Shown: positions 1-7,298, counted from the stretch's first letter. The stretch is 9,980 nucleotides of DNA from Rhodospirillaceae bacterium (GCA_003488105.1 DNMS01000302.1:1-9980); one strand, 5' to 3'. Notes: generated by a model not told the origin, from the sequence alone. Made by a program: numbers and translations.

Positions 1-334
1 GGCTGACCTTGCGTTGCGGCAGACCGTCGATGCGCTGAATCTTGTATTTGCGTTTCTCGATGGCAAGCTCCCGCTCTTCCAACTGGCCCTCCGGGGGTTC
101 CGCCCGCAGCACCATCTTCGCCTTGGCCTTGCGTCCGAAACCGATGATGAAGCTGCCGTTGGGCGCGACCGCCACGGGCTGCCCATCGAGCGTCAGTTTG
201 GTTCCCGGCTCAACCTTGCCGGTGGCCAGGCCGCCCTGGATGAATGTGCCGGAAATCTCCAGCGCGCCAGCCGGATAAGCCCCCGCCGCGACGAGGGCCG
301 CCGCGGCCAGGAAAATGCGAAGAAGGAATGTCAC
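1..334 (-). CDS. M23 family (LytM/peptidoglycan) metallopeptidase, N-terminal part, runs off the window
   Basis: Reading leftwards from a GTG at 334, an open frame of 111 codons runs off the window edge. It begins with a typical export signal: Arg near the start, then a hydrophobic Leu/Ala stretch, with a probable cleavage site after Ala-Gly-Ala near residue 22. A small beta-rich domain follows, with GGLATG, LDGQPV and a GSFIIGFGRKA motif, then IQRIDGLPQRKV. I recognise this order as the N-terminal domain of periplasmic M23 peptidases found next to xseA in alphaproteobacteria. The zinc-binding catalytic domain would lie beyond the window, so cleavage of peptidoglycan peptides is family inference, not seen. 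The GTG overlaps the TGA of xseA (GTGA), and an AGGGG ribosome-binding sequence at 343-347 sits 8 bases upstream, which supports this start and translational coupling to xseA. Confidence 0.8.
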   Translation of the reverse strand, partial: MTFLLRIFLAAAALVAAGAYPAGALEISGTFIQGGLATGKVEPGTKLTLDGQPVAVAPNGSFIIGFGRKAKAKMVLRAEPPEGQLEERELAIEKRKYKIQRIDGLPQRKVS

Positions 335-1815
335 AGAAGCCGCCCCTGCCGGTCGTCGCCGGGCTTGTTGGTTTTGGGTTTCGCGGAAGTGTCCTCGCCC
401 GGTGCGGACGTTGCCGTCTTGGCCGGGGGGGCGCCGCCGGCAACGACCACCGGGCGTGTCCCGTCGCGAAGCCTGAGGTCCAGCCGGTCGCCGGTCTTGA
501 GGGTTTTGGCCGAAGTCACGGGCGCGCCCGTCGGGTCGGTGACCAGGGCGAATCCACGGTCGAGCACGCGCTGATAGGAATAGCTTTCCAACAGGGCTGA
601 TGCCTGGCCCAGGCGGCTCCGCGCCCGGTCCACGGCAGCCCGGCCGGCGGTCTTCAGGGCGCGCACTTCCGAGGCAAGGCGGCCGGCTTCCATCTGGATG
701 ATCTTGTCGGGCCGGGTCAGCCCGGCGGCCGCATTGGCGAGGCGCGCGCGGCGGCGCTCCAGCCCGCCGCCCAGCGAATGGCCCAGGCGCTCGGTCCAAT
801 CGTCGAGCCGCTGCGCCTGTTCCTGCAGCATGCGCGCGGGGTTGGGCAGGGCCCTGGCCGTGGCGTCCAGATTGCGGCGGTGATCGGCGAGCCGCCGGGA
901 CACGGCACTGGCAATGCGCTGTCCGTCCTCCATGACCTGGGCCAGCAGGTCCAGGCGCACGGGTACGGCCATTTCCGCGGCTGCGGTCGGGGTCGGGGCG
1001 CGCCGGTCGGCGGCGAAATCGGCCAGGGTCGTGTCCGTTTCATGGCCGACGGCTGAAATCACCGGAATCGGGGAATCGGCGATGGCGCGCACGACCTCTT
1101 CCTCATTGAAGGCCCACAGGTCCTCCAGGCTGCCGCCGCCGCGGGCGACGATGACCACATCCGGGCGCGGTACGGGGCCGCCTGCCTCGATCGCGCCGAA
1201 CCCGCGCACGGCGGCGGCGACCTGTGCGGCCGCGTTGTCGCCCTGGACCAGCACGGGCCAAACCAGGACATGGATGGGAAAACGGTCGGCCAGGCGGTGC
1301 AGGATGTCGCGGATCACGGCCCCCGTGGGCGAGGTCACGACACCGATCACATCGGGCAGATAGGGAATGTCGCGCTTGCGCTCGGCCGCGAACAGGCCTT
1401 CGGCCTCCAGTTTGCGGCGGCGGTCCTCCAGCAGCTTCAGCAGGGCCCCTTCGCCGGCCAATTCCATGTGGTCGACGACGACCTGGTATTTGGAGCGCCC
1501 GGGATAGGTGGTCAGCCGCCCGGTGGCGACGATCTCCATCCCGTCTTCGGGTTTAATGGATAGGCGCCCGGCGGTGCCGCGCCAGCACACGCCGTCGATC
1601 ACCGCGTCCGCGTCCTTCAATGTGAAATAGAGGTGGCCCGAGGCGGCGCGCTTGAAACCCGAGATTTCGCCCCGGATTCGCACCCATTGAAAGGTCTCCT
1701 CGACCGTGTGTTTCACGGCCTGGGAAATCTCGGAAACGGTAAAGACCGGCAGGTTGTGGCTGGTCTCGGTTTCGCCGGGTTGACTCTGCGCGGTGCCGCT
1801 GGAATTGTCGCTCAT
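331..1815 (-). CDS. xseA: Exodeoxyribonuclease VII large subunit
   Basis: This is the catalytic large subunit of exonuclease VII, which with several copies of XseB degrades single-stranded DNA in the cytoplasm into oligonucleotides. From the ATG at 1815 the protein has 494 residues, slightly longer than E. coli XseA. An OB-fold nucleic-acid binding domain spans about 23-118 ([10 protein letters not shown] onward). The catalytic domain carries [11 protein letters not shown] (161-171), [13 protein letters not shown] (225-237) and [26 protein letters not shown] (256-281 overall), all family hallmarks. A long Ala/Arg/Leu-rich helical region follows, then the conserved RGFALVTD segment. The last 35 or so residues are Pro/Lys/Asp-rich and look disordered. 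An in-frame TTG at 1869 would add 18 residues unlike the family, so I prefer 1815. No ribosome-binding sequence precedes 1815. xseB is not in the window. The downstream M23 gene overlaps its stop. Confidence 0.95.
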   Translation of the reverse strand: MSDNSSGTAQSQPGETETSHNLPVFTVSEISQAVKHTVEETFQWVRIRGEISGFKRAASGHLYFTLKDADAVIDGVCWRGTAGRLSIKPEDGMEIVATGRLTTYPGRSKYQVVVDHMELAGEGALLKLLEDRRRKLEAEGLFAAERKRDIPYLPDVIGVVTSPTGAVIRDILHRLADRFPIHVLVWPVLVQGDNAAAQVAAAVRGFGAIEAGGPVPRPDVVIVARGGGSLEDLWAFNEEEVVRAIADSPIPVISAVGHETDTTLADFAADRRAPTPTAAAEMAVPVRLDLLAQVMEDGQRIASAVSRRLADHRRNLDATARALPNPARMLQEQAQRLDDWTERLGHSLGGGLERRRARLANAAAGLTRPDKIIQMEAGRLASEVRALKTAGRAAVDRARSRLGQASALLESYSYQRVLDRGFALVTDPTGAPVTSAKTLKTGDRLDLRLRDGTRPVVVAGGAPPAKTATSAPGEDTSAKPKTNKPGDDRQGRLL

Positions 1816-1821
1816 GGGCGC

Positions 1822-1850
1822 AGTATGCAAGGCCCAGTGAACGGACACAA
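1822..1850 (-). promoter_or_regulatory. Possible xseA promoter placing +1 at the start codon
   Basis: On the minus strand TTGTGT (1850-1845) and CATACT (1827-1822) are separated by 17 bases. A transcript starting seven bases past the -10 box would begin at the A of the xseA ATG (1815). The -10 match is imperfect in its first base. The prediction rests on spacing and on the absence of a ribosome-binding sequence, not on measured ends. Confidence 0.3.
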
Positions 1851-1916
1851 TACGGCCGGAGGATGCCAAGCGCGTCTGCCGATCAAACCGCCGAAATCGG
1901 GAGGGATTGGGACAGG

Positions 1917-3191
1917 ATGAAGGTACTCGTGGTCGGCTCGGGCGGGCGGGAACATTCCCTTTGCTGGGCCATCGCCAAATCCCCCAAATGCAGCGAACTG
2001 TTCTGCGCCCCGGGTAACGCGGGCACGGCCGCTCTTGCGCGCAACCTAGATATCGAGGCGGAGGACCTGAGCGGCATCATCGGATTCGTCAAGGACAACG
2101 CCATCGACTTCGTGGTGGTCGGGCCGGAAGCCCCGCTGGTGGCGGGCCTGGTTGATAAACTGGATGCGCTGGGGGTCAAATCCTTCGGGCCGACGGCGGC
2201 GGGGGCGGAATTGGAAGGCTCCAAGGCCTTCACCAAGGACCTCTGCGCGAAATACGACATTCCGACCGCCGATTACGACCGCTTTGACGAACCGGACGCG
2301 GCCAAGGAATACATCCGCACCCATGGGGCCCCCATCGTGGTCAAGGCCGACGGCCTGGCCGCCGGCAAGGGGGTCATCATCTGCCGCAACGTCAACGAGG
2401 CCTATGCGGCGGTCGACCAGATCATGATCGAGGAAGCCTTCGGCAACGCGGGCACGGAAATCGTGGTCGAGGAATTCCTGGAAGGCGAGGAAGCCAGCTT
2501 CTTCGCCCTGGTCGACGGCGAAACGGCGCTGCCCATGGTCGGCGCCCAGGACCACAAACGCGCCCACGACGGCGACGAAGGCCCCAACACGGGCGGCATG
2601 GGCGCCTATTCCCCGGCGCCCGTCATCGATCAGGCCATGGTCGACCGGGTCATGGCGGAAATTATCGAGCCGACAATCAAGGGCATGGCGTCCGAGGGCC
2701 GGCCCTTCAAGGGCGTGCTCTACGCCGGGCTGATGATCGACGACGCCGGGCCCAAGCTGATTGAATACAACACCCGATTCGGCGATCCGGAATGTCAGGT
2801 CATGATGATGCGCCTCAAATCCGACGTGCTGGAGGTTCTTCTGGCCTGTGCCGAGGGCCGGTTAGCCAAGACCAAGCTGCAATGGCGGGATGACGTCGCC
2901 ATGACCGTTGTCATGGCCGCCAAGGGGTATCCCGGAAAATATAAAAAAGACACTGAAATCAAGGGGCTGGATGCCGCCGGCGCGGTCGATGGCGTGGTTG
3001 TGTTCCATGCCGGAACGGCGGCGGGCGCGGGCGGAACGGTCACCGCCAACGGCGGTCGCGTGCTGGGGGTCACGGCCATCGGCAAGGACGTGACCGAAGC
3101 CCGGGCCCGGGCCTATGAGGCGGTCGACCTGATCGACTGGCCCGAAGGCTTCTGCCGCCGCGACATCGGCTGGCGGGCGATCAAGCGTTAG
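1917..3191 (+). CDS. purD: Phosphoribosylamine--glycine ligase (GAR synthetase)
   Basis: PurD joins 5-phosphoribosylamine and glycine using ATP to form glycinamide ribonucleotide, the second step of de novo purine synthesis, in the cytoplasm. The 424-residue protein has the usual single-function bacterial length. It opens with [15 protein letters not shown], the N-terminal Rossmann-like motif. [12 protein letters not shown] follows at 67-78, then the ATP-grasp region with [13 protein letters not shown] (141-153) and [12 protein letters not shown] (185-196), then [12 protein letters not shown] (222-233). The family signature RFGDPECQ lies at 287-294. An upstream in-frame ATG at 1863 would add 18 residues, but the ATG at 1917 starts exactly at the conserved N-terminus and has GGGAGGG at 1899-1905 upstream. 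The gene is divergent from xseA across 101 bases. A short A/T-rich patch near 2935-2950 encodes GKYKKD, an ordinary part of the protein. Confidence 0.97.
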   Translation: MKVLVVGSGGREHSLCWAIAKSPKCSELFCAPGNAGTAALARNLDIEAEDLSGIIGFVKDNAIDFVVVGPEAPLVAGLVDKLDALGVKSFGPTAAGAELEGSKAFTKDLCAKYDIPTADYDRFDEPDAAKEYIRTHGAPIVVKADGLAAGKGVIICRNVNEAYAAVDQIMIEEAFGNAGTEIVVEEFLEGEEASFFALVDGETALPMVGAQDHKRAHDGDEGPNTGGMGAYSPAPVIDQAMVDRVMAEIIEPTIKGMASEGRPFKGVLYAGLMIDDAGPKLIEYNTRFGDPECQVMMMRLKSDVLEVLLACAEGRLAKTKLQWRDDVAMTVVMAAKGYPGKYKKDTEIKGLDAAGAVDGVVVFHAGTAAGAGGTVTANGGRVLGVTAIGKDVTEARARAYEAVDLIDWPEGFCRRDIGWRAIKR

Positions 3192-3205
3192 GTGCCGCCG
3201 CCCTT

Positions 3206-3234
3206 TTGCCGACCCAGGCCGGCCCCTATATAGA
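3206..3234 (+). promoter_or_regulatory. Probable promoter for the DUF1244/DUF6352 pair
   Basis: TTGCCG (3206-3211) and TATAGA (3229-3234) are separated by 17 bases, a good sigma-70-type spacing, in the gap just after the purD stop. TATATAG stands out in very GC-rich surroundings. Transcription would start near 3241 and leave a leader of about 58 bases. The call comes from consensus match only. Confidence 0.5.
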
Positions 3235-3283
3235 GCGCAGAAACAGACGGCCCCCGCGCCCCATCGGGCACGCGGCGGCAGAC

Positions 3284-3290
3284 GGAGGAG
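3284..3290 (+). promoter_or_regulatory. Strong ribosome-binding site deciding the DUF1244 start
   Basis: GGAGGAG ends 8 bases before the ATG at 3299 and is the best Shine-Dalgarno match in the window. It fixes the start at 3299. The frame is also open upstream to an ATG at 3206, but that 31-residue extension is Arg/Pro-rich and overlaps the likely promoter. Confidence 0.75.
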
Positions 3291-3298
3291 ATGACGAC

Positions 3299-3616
3299 AT
3301 GGACGACAAGACCCGCACGGAAGTGGAAGCCGCCGCCTTTCGCGGCCTGATCAAGCATTTGCAGAAACGCACGGACGTGCAGAACATCGACCTGATGAAC
3401 TTGGCCGGGTTCTGCCGCAACTGCTTGGCAAAATGGTACGCCGCCGAGGCCCAGGCCAAGGGAGAAGACGTCGATTATGACGCCGCCCGCGAGGCGATCT
3501 ACGGCATGACCTATGACGCGTGGAAGGACAAATTCCAGAAACCCGCCGACGACGCGCAGAAAAAGGCCTTCGAGGACACCAAGCCGCTGCACGCCGATAT
3601 CAGCGGCCACAACTAG
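3299..3616 (+). CDS. DUF1244 domain protein (function unknown)
   Basis: This small acidic protein has 105 residues and no signal peptide or membrane segment. It matches the DUF1244 family, common in alphaproteobacteria and other proteobacteria, whose role is not established. The family core is visible: FRGLIKHLQKRTDVQNIDLMNL (14-35 overall), then GFCRNCL (37-43) with two cysteines (39 and 42), then YGMTYDAWKDKFQ (68-80). The Cys-x-x-Cys spacing could bind metal or be redox-active, but one pair alone does not show this. The last 25 residues (DDAQKKAFEDTKPLHADISGHN region) are charged and probably flexible. The start follows the GGAGGAG site. The next gene begins 3 bases after this stop with no ribosome-binding site of its own, so the two are probably co-transcribed and translationally coupled. 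Confidence 0.85.
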   Translation: MDDKTRTEVEAAAFRGLIKHLQKRTDVQNIDLMNLAGFCRNCLAKWYAAEAQAKGEDVDYDAAREAIYGMTYDAWKDKFQKPADDAQKKAFEDTKPLHADISGHN

Positions 3617-3619
3617 CCC

Positions 3620-4645
3620 ATGAACGGCCCGGCGCCCGACTTCTGGCCCAATTCCGGCTATCACCTGCTGACGCGGAACGGGGCCGGCCATCTGGCCGTG
3701 ACAGACGCCTTCCTGCGCGCTTATCTGCAACGCCCGGAAATCGCCCCCATCGCGGAATCCTGCGATGCTGAACGGGCGCTGCACGGCGCCCTGATGGCCA
3801 ATCCCCGTGAAGCCGTCGGCGGCGGGCGCATCGACGCCATGGCCGATGAAGACGCGCGCGACAATTACCGGGTGCTGCTTGCCTTCCGCGACCGGCTGGT
3901 TGGGGCGGGCACGGTCGAGGCCTGTTACCTGGAAATCTTCCGCTCGGACGGGGTCACCATGCCGCCCTTGTTCATCGACCAGATGGCTCAGGTCGCGGCG
4001 CGGCGCGTCATCGACGGTACGGACGACCCGTTCCGCGCCCGCGCGGCGGAACTTCTGTTCCGCGAACAGACGGTCACCCTGAAGGACGGCGCGATTTTGC
4101 TGGGCGACGCGGAAACGGTCGAGATGCTGGCGACCACAGCCGGCATGGGTAGCCTGGGTAAGCTGGTGGTCGGCAGCGGCTCGGCGGCCCGCCAGGTCGA
4201 CATGGACGTGTTGCAGACGGACACGGCGGCTATCTACTGGGACCGCAACGAACGCTACGACACCGTGCTCGACATTTCCTTCGCCCGGCCGGGGCTGGAT
4301 GCACTGTGCCGCGTGCTCGAAGCCTGGGTCCGCCATTTCCTGGAGGCCGAGGTCTCGATCCAGCCCGTGCAGGAAATCAACGACGAAAAATGGGTCTGGC
4401 ATCTGGGGTTGGATGCCGAGGCCTCGACGCTTCTCAACGACCTTTACGAAGGGGAAGATGTCGAGGATGCGCGCATGGAACGCCTGCTGTCGCTGTTCCG
4501 CCTCGACTTCAAGGACCCCAACCAGATGGCCATCGAGGTCCGCGGCAAGCCGATCTATCTCGCCCTCTGCATGACCCCGGGTCAGAAGGTTCGCCTGAAG
4601 CCGCAGAACCTCTTGGTCAATCTACCGCTCGCTGCGGAATCTTGA
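3620..4645 (+). CDS. DUF6352-like protein of unknown function
   Basis: The 341-residue protein has no signal peptide or transmembrane segment and looks cytoplasmic. Features seen are an N-terminal PDFWPNSGYHLLTRN segment (6-20), DAFLRAYLQRPEIAP (29-43), ESCDAERALH, DEDARDNYRVLLAFRDRL, then a central PPLFIDQMAQVAARRVIDG stretch and RARAAELLFREQTV. The C-terminal part has YWDRNERYDTVLDISF, a region rich in Trp, Glu and Asp (NDEKWVWHLGLDAEA), and ends with KPIYLALCMTPGQKVRLKPQNLLVNLPL. I match this from memory to the alphaproteobacterial family named DUF6352, with moderate confidence; no biochemical role is known to me. No catalytic motif is obvious. It starts 3 bases after the DUF1244 stop, suggesting a shared transcript and possibly a shared task. 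Its 3' end faces tadA across 20 bases. Confidence 0.8.
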   Translation: MNGPAPDFWPNSGYHLLTRNGAGHLAVTDAFLRAYLQRPEIAPIAESCDAERALHGALMANPREAVGGGRIDAMADEDARDNYRVLLAFRDRLVGAGTVEACYLEIFRSDGVTMPPLFIDQMAQVAARRVIDGTDDPFRARAAELLFREQTVTLKDGAILLGDAETVEMLATTAGMGSLGKLVVGSGSAARQVDMDVLQTDTAAIYWDRNERYDTVLDISFARPGLDALCRVLEAWVRHFLEAEVSIQPVQEINDEKWVWHLGLDAEASTLLNDLYEGEDVEDARMERLLSLFRLDFKDPNQMAIEVRGKPIYLALCMTPGQKVRLKPQNLLVNLPLAAES

Positions 4646-4665
4646 ACCAACGACATTTCAGAGAC

Positions 4666-5139
4666 TTACCGGCGTTCCTTGAAAAAACCCTTGAGTAAGG
4701 CGGCGGCCGCTGTTTCGTCCAGCCCGCCGACCACCTCGGGCGCGTGGTGGCAGGTCGGTTGGGTGAAGAACCGGGGGCCGTGTTCGACCCCGCCGCCTTT
4801 CGGGTCGTAGGCCCCGAAATAGAGCCTGCGGATGCGGGCGTGGCTGATGGCGGCGGCGCACATGGCACAGGGCTCCAGCGTCACGTAAAGATCGCAGTCC
4901 GGGAGGCGGGGCTCCCCCCGGGCTTGTGCCGCGCGGCGCAGCGCCAGGATTTCCGCATGGGCCGTCGGGTCATGGCCGGCCTCGGTCTCGTTGCCGGCGC
5001 GGGCCAATATCCGGCCGGTCGCCGCCTCGACCACCACGGCGCCCACGGGGACCTCGCCCCGCGATGCCGCGGCGCGGGCCTCATCCAGGGCCTGGGCCAT
5101 GAAACTGTCGGATGCCGGTTTGTCCATGGCGCCAACCAT
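4666..5139 (-). CDS. tadA: tRNA adenosine(34) deaminase
   Basis: TadA converts adenosine at the wobble position of tRNA-Arg(ACG) to inosine, allowing one tRNA to read several arginine codons; it is normally essential. The 157-residue protein shows the zinc-dependent cytidine/deoxycytidylate deaminase fold. HAE lies at 61-63, giving the zinc-ligand His61 and catalytic Glu63, and PCAMC at 90-94 gives zinc ligands Cys91 and Cys94. VPVGAVVV near 30 and [15 protein letters not shown] at 107-121 are typical of TadA. Two starts compete. The ATG at 5139 has GGGAGG at 5149-5154, nine bases upstream. The ATG at 5127 (MDKPASD) would suit a leaderless message from the promoter-like pair at 5135-5162. I annotate 5139 because of the ribosome-binding site. 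The gene is divergent from rluB and convergent with the DUF6352-like gene. Confidence 0.95.
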   Translation of the reverse strand: MVGAMDKPASDSFMAQALDEARAAASRGEVPVGAVVVEAATGRILARAGNETEAGHDPTAHAEILALRRAAQARGEPRLPDCDLYVTLEPCAMCAAAISHARIRRLYFGAYDPKGGGVEHGPRFFTQPTCHHAPEVVGGLDETAAAALLKGFFKERR

Positions 5140-5162
5140 ACTCGCCGGCCTCCCGTCGTCAA
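5135..5162 (-). promoter_or_regulatory. Possible tadA promoter
   Basis: On the minus strand TTGACG (5162-5157) is followed after 16 bases by TATGGT (5140-5135), which fits the TAnnnT -10 pattern. The predicted start of transcription is about 5128, immediately before the ATG at 5127. The -10 box includes the alternative start codon at 5139, so this promoter and the 5139 start cannot both be used for one message. Confidence 0.35.
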
Positions 5163-5165
5163 TGC

Positions 5166-5194
5166 TTGCCGCCGCCGCCGTCCGCCCCTAATGT
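5166..5194 (+). promoter_or_regulatory. Possible rluB promoter
   Basis: TTGCCG (5166-5171) and TAATGT (5189-5194) are separated by 17 bases. The predicted +1 is about 5201, one base before the rluB ATG at 5202, and no ribosome-binding site is seen. The -35 hexamer is the same as in the promoter called at 3206-3234. The -35 boxes of this promoter and of the tadA promoter lie three bases apart on opposite strands. Confidence 0.35.
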
Positions 5195-5201
5195 CCCCGC
5201 C

Positions 5202-5981
5202 ATGGCCCAAAAACCCAAGACCGACAAGTCCCCGGACGCCCCCGAACGCATCGCCAAGGTGATCGCCCGCGCGGGCCTGTGCTCGCGCCGCGAAGCCGAA
5301 CGCTGGATCGAGGAAGGCCGCGTCATCGTCGATGGCAAGAAGCTCCTGACCCCCGCCCATACGGTGACCGAGGCCAGCATCATCCTGGTCGACGGCAAGC
5401 CCTTGCCGGGCAAGGCACCGCCCAAGCTGTGGCGTTATCACAAGCCGGTCGGGCTGGTCACCACCCATAAGGACCCGGAAGGCCGGCCGACCGTGTTCGA
5501 CCGCCTGCCCCAGGATCTGCCCCGGGTGGTATCCGTGGGCCGTCTCGACCTCAATTCCGAAGGCCTGTTGCTGCTGACCAATGACGGCGGCCTGGCGCGG
5601 CGCCTGGAATTGCCGTCCAACGGCTGGAACCGGCGCTACCGGGTGCGCGTGCATGGCGTGGTGAAGCCCGAGGATTTGGCCAAACTGGCCCGCGGCGTCA
5701 CCGTGTCCGGCGTGCGTTATGGCCCGATCAAGGCCGAGATCGACCAGATGGATGCCGGCGACAAGATGCGCAAGGGTTTCGCCAACCACTGGCTGACCAT
5801 CAGCCTGTCGGAAGGCAAGAACCGCGAGGTCCGCAAGGTGATGGAACACCTGGGGCTTTCCGTGAACCGCCTGATCCGCACGGCCTACGGCCCGTTCCAG
5901 TTGGGTAATCTGGCGCGCGGCGACGTCTACGAGATCAAGGGCAAGACCTTGAAGGAACAGTTGGGCAAGGTCCTGTCCTGA
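5202..5981 (+). CDS. rluB: 23S rRNA pseudouridine synthase, RsuA/RluB/RluE/RluF family
   Basis: Enzymes of this family isomerise a single uridine in rRNA to pseudouridine; RluB acts on U2605 (E. coli numbering) of 23S rRNA. The 259-residue protein has an N-terminal S4 RNA-binding domain ([27 protein letters not shown], about 15-41, then a VDGK stretch). The catalytic domain starts at [20 protein letters not shown] (77-96). [19 protein letters not shown] (111-129) contains the invariant catalytic aspartate, Asp116. [16 protein letters not shown] and [14 protein letters not shown] are later family motifs. The frame is open 30 codons upstream of 5202, but that extension is Pro-rich and overlaps tadA, while 5202 fits the S4 start. 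RluB rather than RluE, RluF or RsuA is judged from alphaproteobacterial context and is less sure than the family. rsmD follows by 16 bases. Confidence 0.92.
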   Translation: MAQKPKTDKSPDAPERIAKVIARAGLCSRREAERWIEEGRVIVDGKKLLTPAHTVTEASIILVDGKPLPGKAPPKLWRYHKPVGLVTTHKDPEGRPTVFDRLPQDLPRVVSVGRLDLNSEGLLLLTNDGGLARRLELPSNGWNRRYRVRVHGVVKPEDLAKLARGVTVSGVRYGPIKAEIDQMDAGDKMRKGFANHWLTISLSEGKNREVRKVMEHLGLSVNRLIRTAYGPFQLGNLARGDVYEIKGKTLKEQLGKVLS

Positions 5982-5997
5982 TGCGGGGTGCGGTCTG

Positions 5998-6564
5998 ATG
6001 CGCATCGTTGCCGGCAGATTTCGCGGCAAGAAGCTGACGGCGCCCGAGGGCCGGGATCTGCGTCCGACCTCGGACCGGGCCCGGGAATCCGTGTTTAACA
6101 TTCTGGCCCATGGCAAGGCCGCCGTGGATCTGGACGGCATCACCGTCGCCGACATGTTCTGCGGCACGGGGGCGTTGGGGCTCGAAGCCATGTCGCGCGG
6201 TGCCGCCTTCGGCGTGTTCGCGGACCGCAATCCACAGCACCTCAAGATCGCCAAGGACAATGCGGCGGCCATGGGCCTGTGGCGGGAATGCCTGATGCTG
6301 GGGCTCGACTGCACCCATCTGGCCGTGCCGCCGCGCGCCGCCAAGACGCCGGCCGGGCTGGTTTTTCTCGATCCGCCCTACGGCATGGGCATGGCTGACC
6401 CGGCCCTGCGCGGGCTTTTGAACAAAAACTGGCTGACCCCCGACGCCACCGTGGTGGTCGAGGTCGGGGCCGAGGAAAGCCTGGCCGGGACACGCGGGTT
6501 CGAGGTGCGGGACGAACGCACCTACGGTGCGGCCAAGGTCTACTTCTTGAAAAGGTTGGAATAG
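5998..6564 (+). CDS. rsmD: 16S rRNA (guanine(966)-N(2))-methyltransferase
   Basis: RsmD uses S-adenosylmethionine to methylate N2 of G966 in 16S rRNA, near the P site, late in assembly of the small subunit. The 188-residue protein is of normal length. It begins MRIVAGRFRGKKL and continues with RPTSDRARESVFNIL (22-36), the characteristic RsmD N-terminus. The SAM-binding motif I is DMFCGTGALGLEAMSRG (52-68). The catalytic motif IV, LDPPYG, is at 124-129, and the end is FEVRDERTYGAAKVYFLKR. GGGGTG at 5985-5990 lies seven bases before the ATG. It follows rluB by 16 bases, so both rRNA modification genes are probably one operon. Its last 25 bases overlap the 3' end of the convergent gene on the minus strand. 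Confidence 0.95.
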   Translation: MRIVAGRFRGKKLTAPEGRDLRPTSDRARESVFNILAHGKAAVDLDGITVADMFCGTGALGLEAMSRGAAFGVFADRNPQHLKIAKDNAAAMGLWRECLMLGLDCTHLAVPPRAAKTPAGLVFLDPPYGMGMADPALRGLLNKNWLTPDATVVVEVGAEESLAGTRGFEVRDERTYGAAKVYFLKRLE

Positions 6565-7298
6565 GCGGCGACCCTGAGGCGCAGGTCACGGCTGCGTTCA
6601 ATTTCCGGCGCCGGCGCCAAATTCCAGATCCAGCGTTCATCCGGCTCCGGCAGTTTGATGTCGGCAAGGGTGGGTTCCGTCTCGTCCACCTCGCCGTCCT
6701 CGACGAATTCCCGCACGGTTTCCGTGATCAGGCAGACCCGCCCGGGCAGGGCCTGCAGGGCGCGCAGGTGCTGACGCTGGATTTCCGTTGCGAAGGCTTT
6801 GGCCTGTTTCTCCGGCACGTGTCGGGCCGGGATCAGCGGCAATTGGCTCAGCAGGTTCAGGGACACGACCAAATCCGCATCGGCCTCGGGGAGGTCCGGT
6901 AGCGGCGGCTCAGCCGGCATCTCGCCTTGGGCCAAGCCATCGACCAGGCCGGTCAGATCGGTTTCGACCAAATAGACGTTGGGGTATTGCGCCGCCCAGG
7001 CCTGCACGGCGGGGGGATGGAAGATGTCGATCAGCACGACCTCGGCGAAGTCGTCGGCGAGATCGCCCAAGGGCACGTCGAGAAGTCCGCCCGAGCCCAG
7101 GATCACCACCTTGTTCTGGCCGGGGCAATTGGCGGCGGACCACAGGACGAAGCGGCGCGAGCGGACCAGATGCTCCTTCCACGCGGGATGGAGCCTCCGA
7201 TGTCGGGCGGCGATGGCGATCTGTTCCTTCAGATAGCCGAGCCGCTTCAACGGTTCCGGGGCCGGGGTCATCCGATGGGTGAGCCATTCACGCAGCAT
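6540..7298 (-). CDS. Rossmann-fold, methyltransferase-like protein of unknown function, downstream of mutL
   Basis: The 252-residue, probably cytoplasmic protein has no assigned function that I know. An N-terminal helical region rich in Arg and His (about 18-58) is followed by a strand-loop motif KVVILGSGGLLDVPL (63-77) and an acidic strand end VVLIDIFHPP (87-96). That arrangement resembles motifs I and II of class I SAM-dependent methyltransferases. DLVVSLNLLSQLP (142-154) sits where motif IV would be. The C-terminal part holds ERWIWNLAPAPEIE (221-234). GSGGLLD departs from the usual GxGxG pattern, so SAM binding is inference. I recall similar uncharacterised proteins in alphaproteobacteria. 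It starts 36 bases after the mutL stop and is probably in the pgi-mutL operon. No clear ribosome-binding site precedes 7298, so the ATG at 7271 is an alternative. Confidence 0.8.
   Translation of the reverse strand: MLREWLTHRMTPAPEPLKRLGYLKEQIAIAARHRRLHPAWKEHLVRSRRFVLWSAANCPGQNKVVILGSGGLLDVPLGDLADDFAEVVLIDIFHPPAVQAWAAQYPNVYLVETDLTGLVDGLAQGEMPAEPPLPDLPEADADLVVSLNLLSQLPLIPARHVPEKQAKAFATEIQRQHLRALQALPGRVCLITETVREFVEDGEVDETEPTLADIKLPEPDERWIWNLAPAPEIERSRDLRLRVAAYSNLFKK

Noticed and set aside
1863..1916. N-terminal extension of purD from the upstream ATG
   Set aside because: PurD proteins begin with [15 protein letters not shown], which starts exactly at 1917. The 18 extra residues have no family counterpart.
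2935..2952. A-rich run in purD as a possible programmed frameshift site
   Set aside because: The codons read TAT AAA AAA GAC, so no X XXY YYZ slippery heptamer sits in frame, and PurD continues normally to its usual C-terminus.
3188..4402. Minus-strand open frame (404 codons) opposite the DUF1244 and DUF6352-like genes
   Set aside because: The plus-strand genes have a promoter, a strong ribosome-binding site and recognisable family motifs. The antisense product resembles no family I know and has the composition of a reverse-complement frame.
4620..4690. Terminator between the DUF6352-like gene and tadA
   Set aside because: Only very short complementary arms (CCGC/GCGG and CTTAC/GTAAG) are present and neither is followed by a proper T run, so I do not call a terminator.
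4881..6344. Long minus-strand open frame (487 codons) opposite rluB and rsmD
   Set aside because: It lies antisense to three clearly recognised genes, its translation is rich in Arg, Pro, His and Gln with no family motif, and high GC content makes such antisense frames common.
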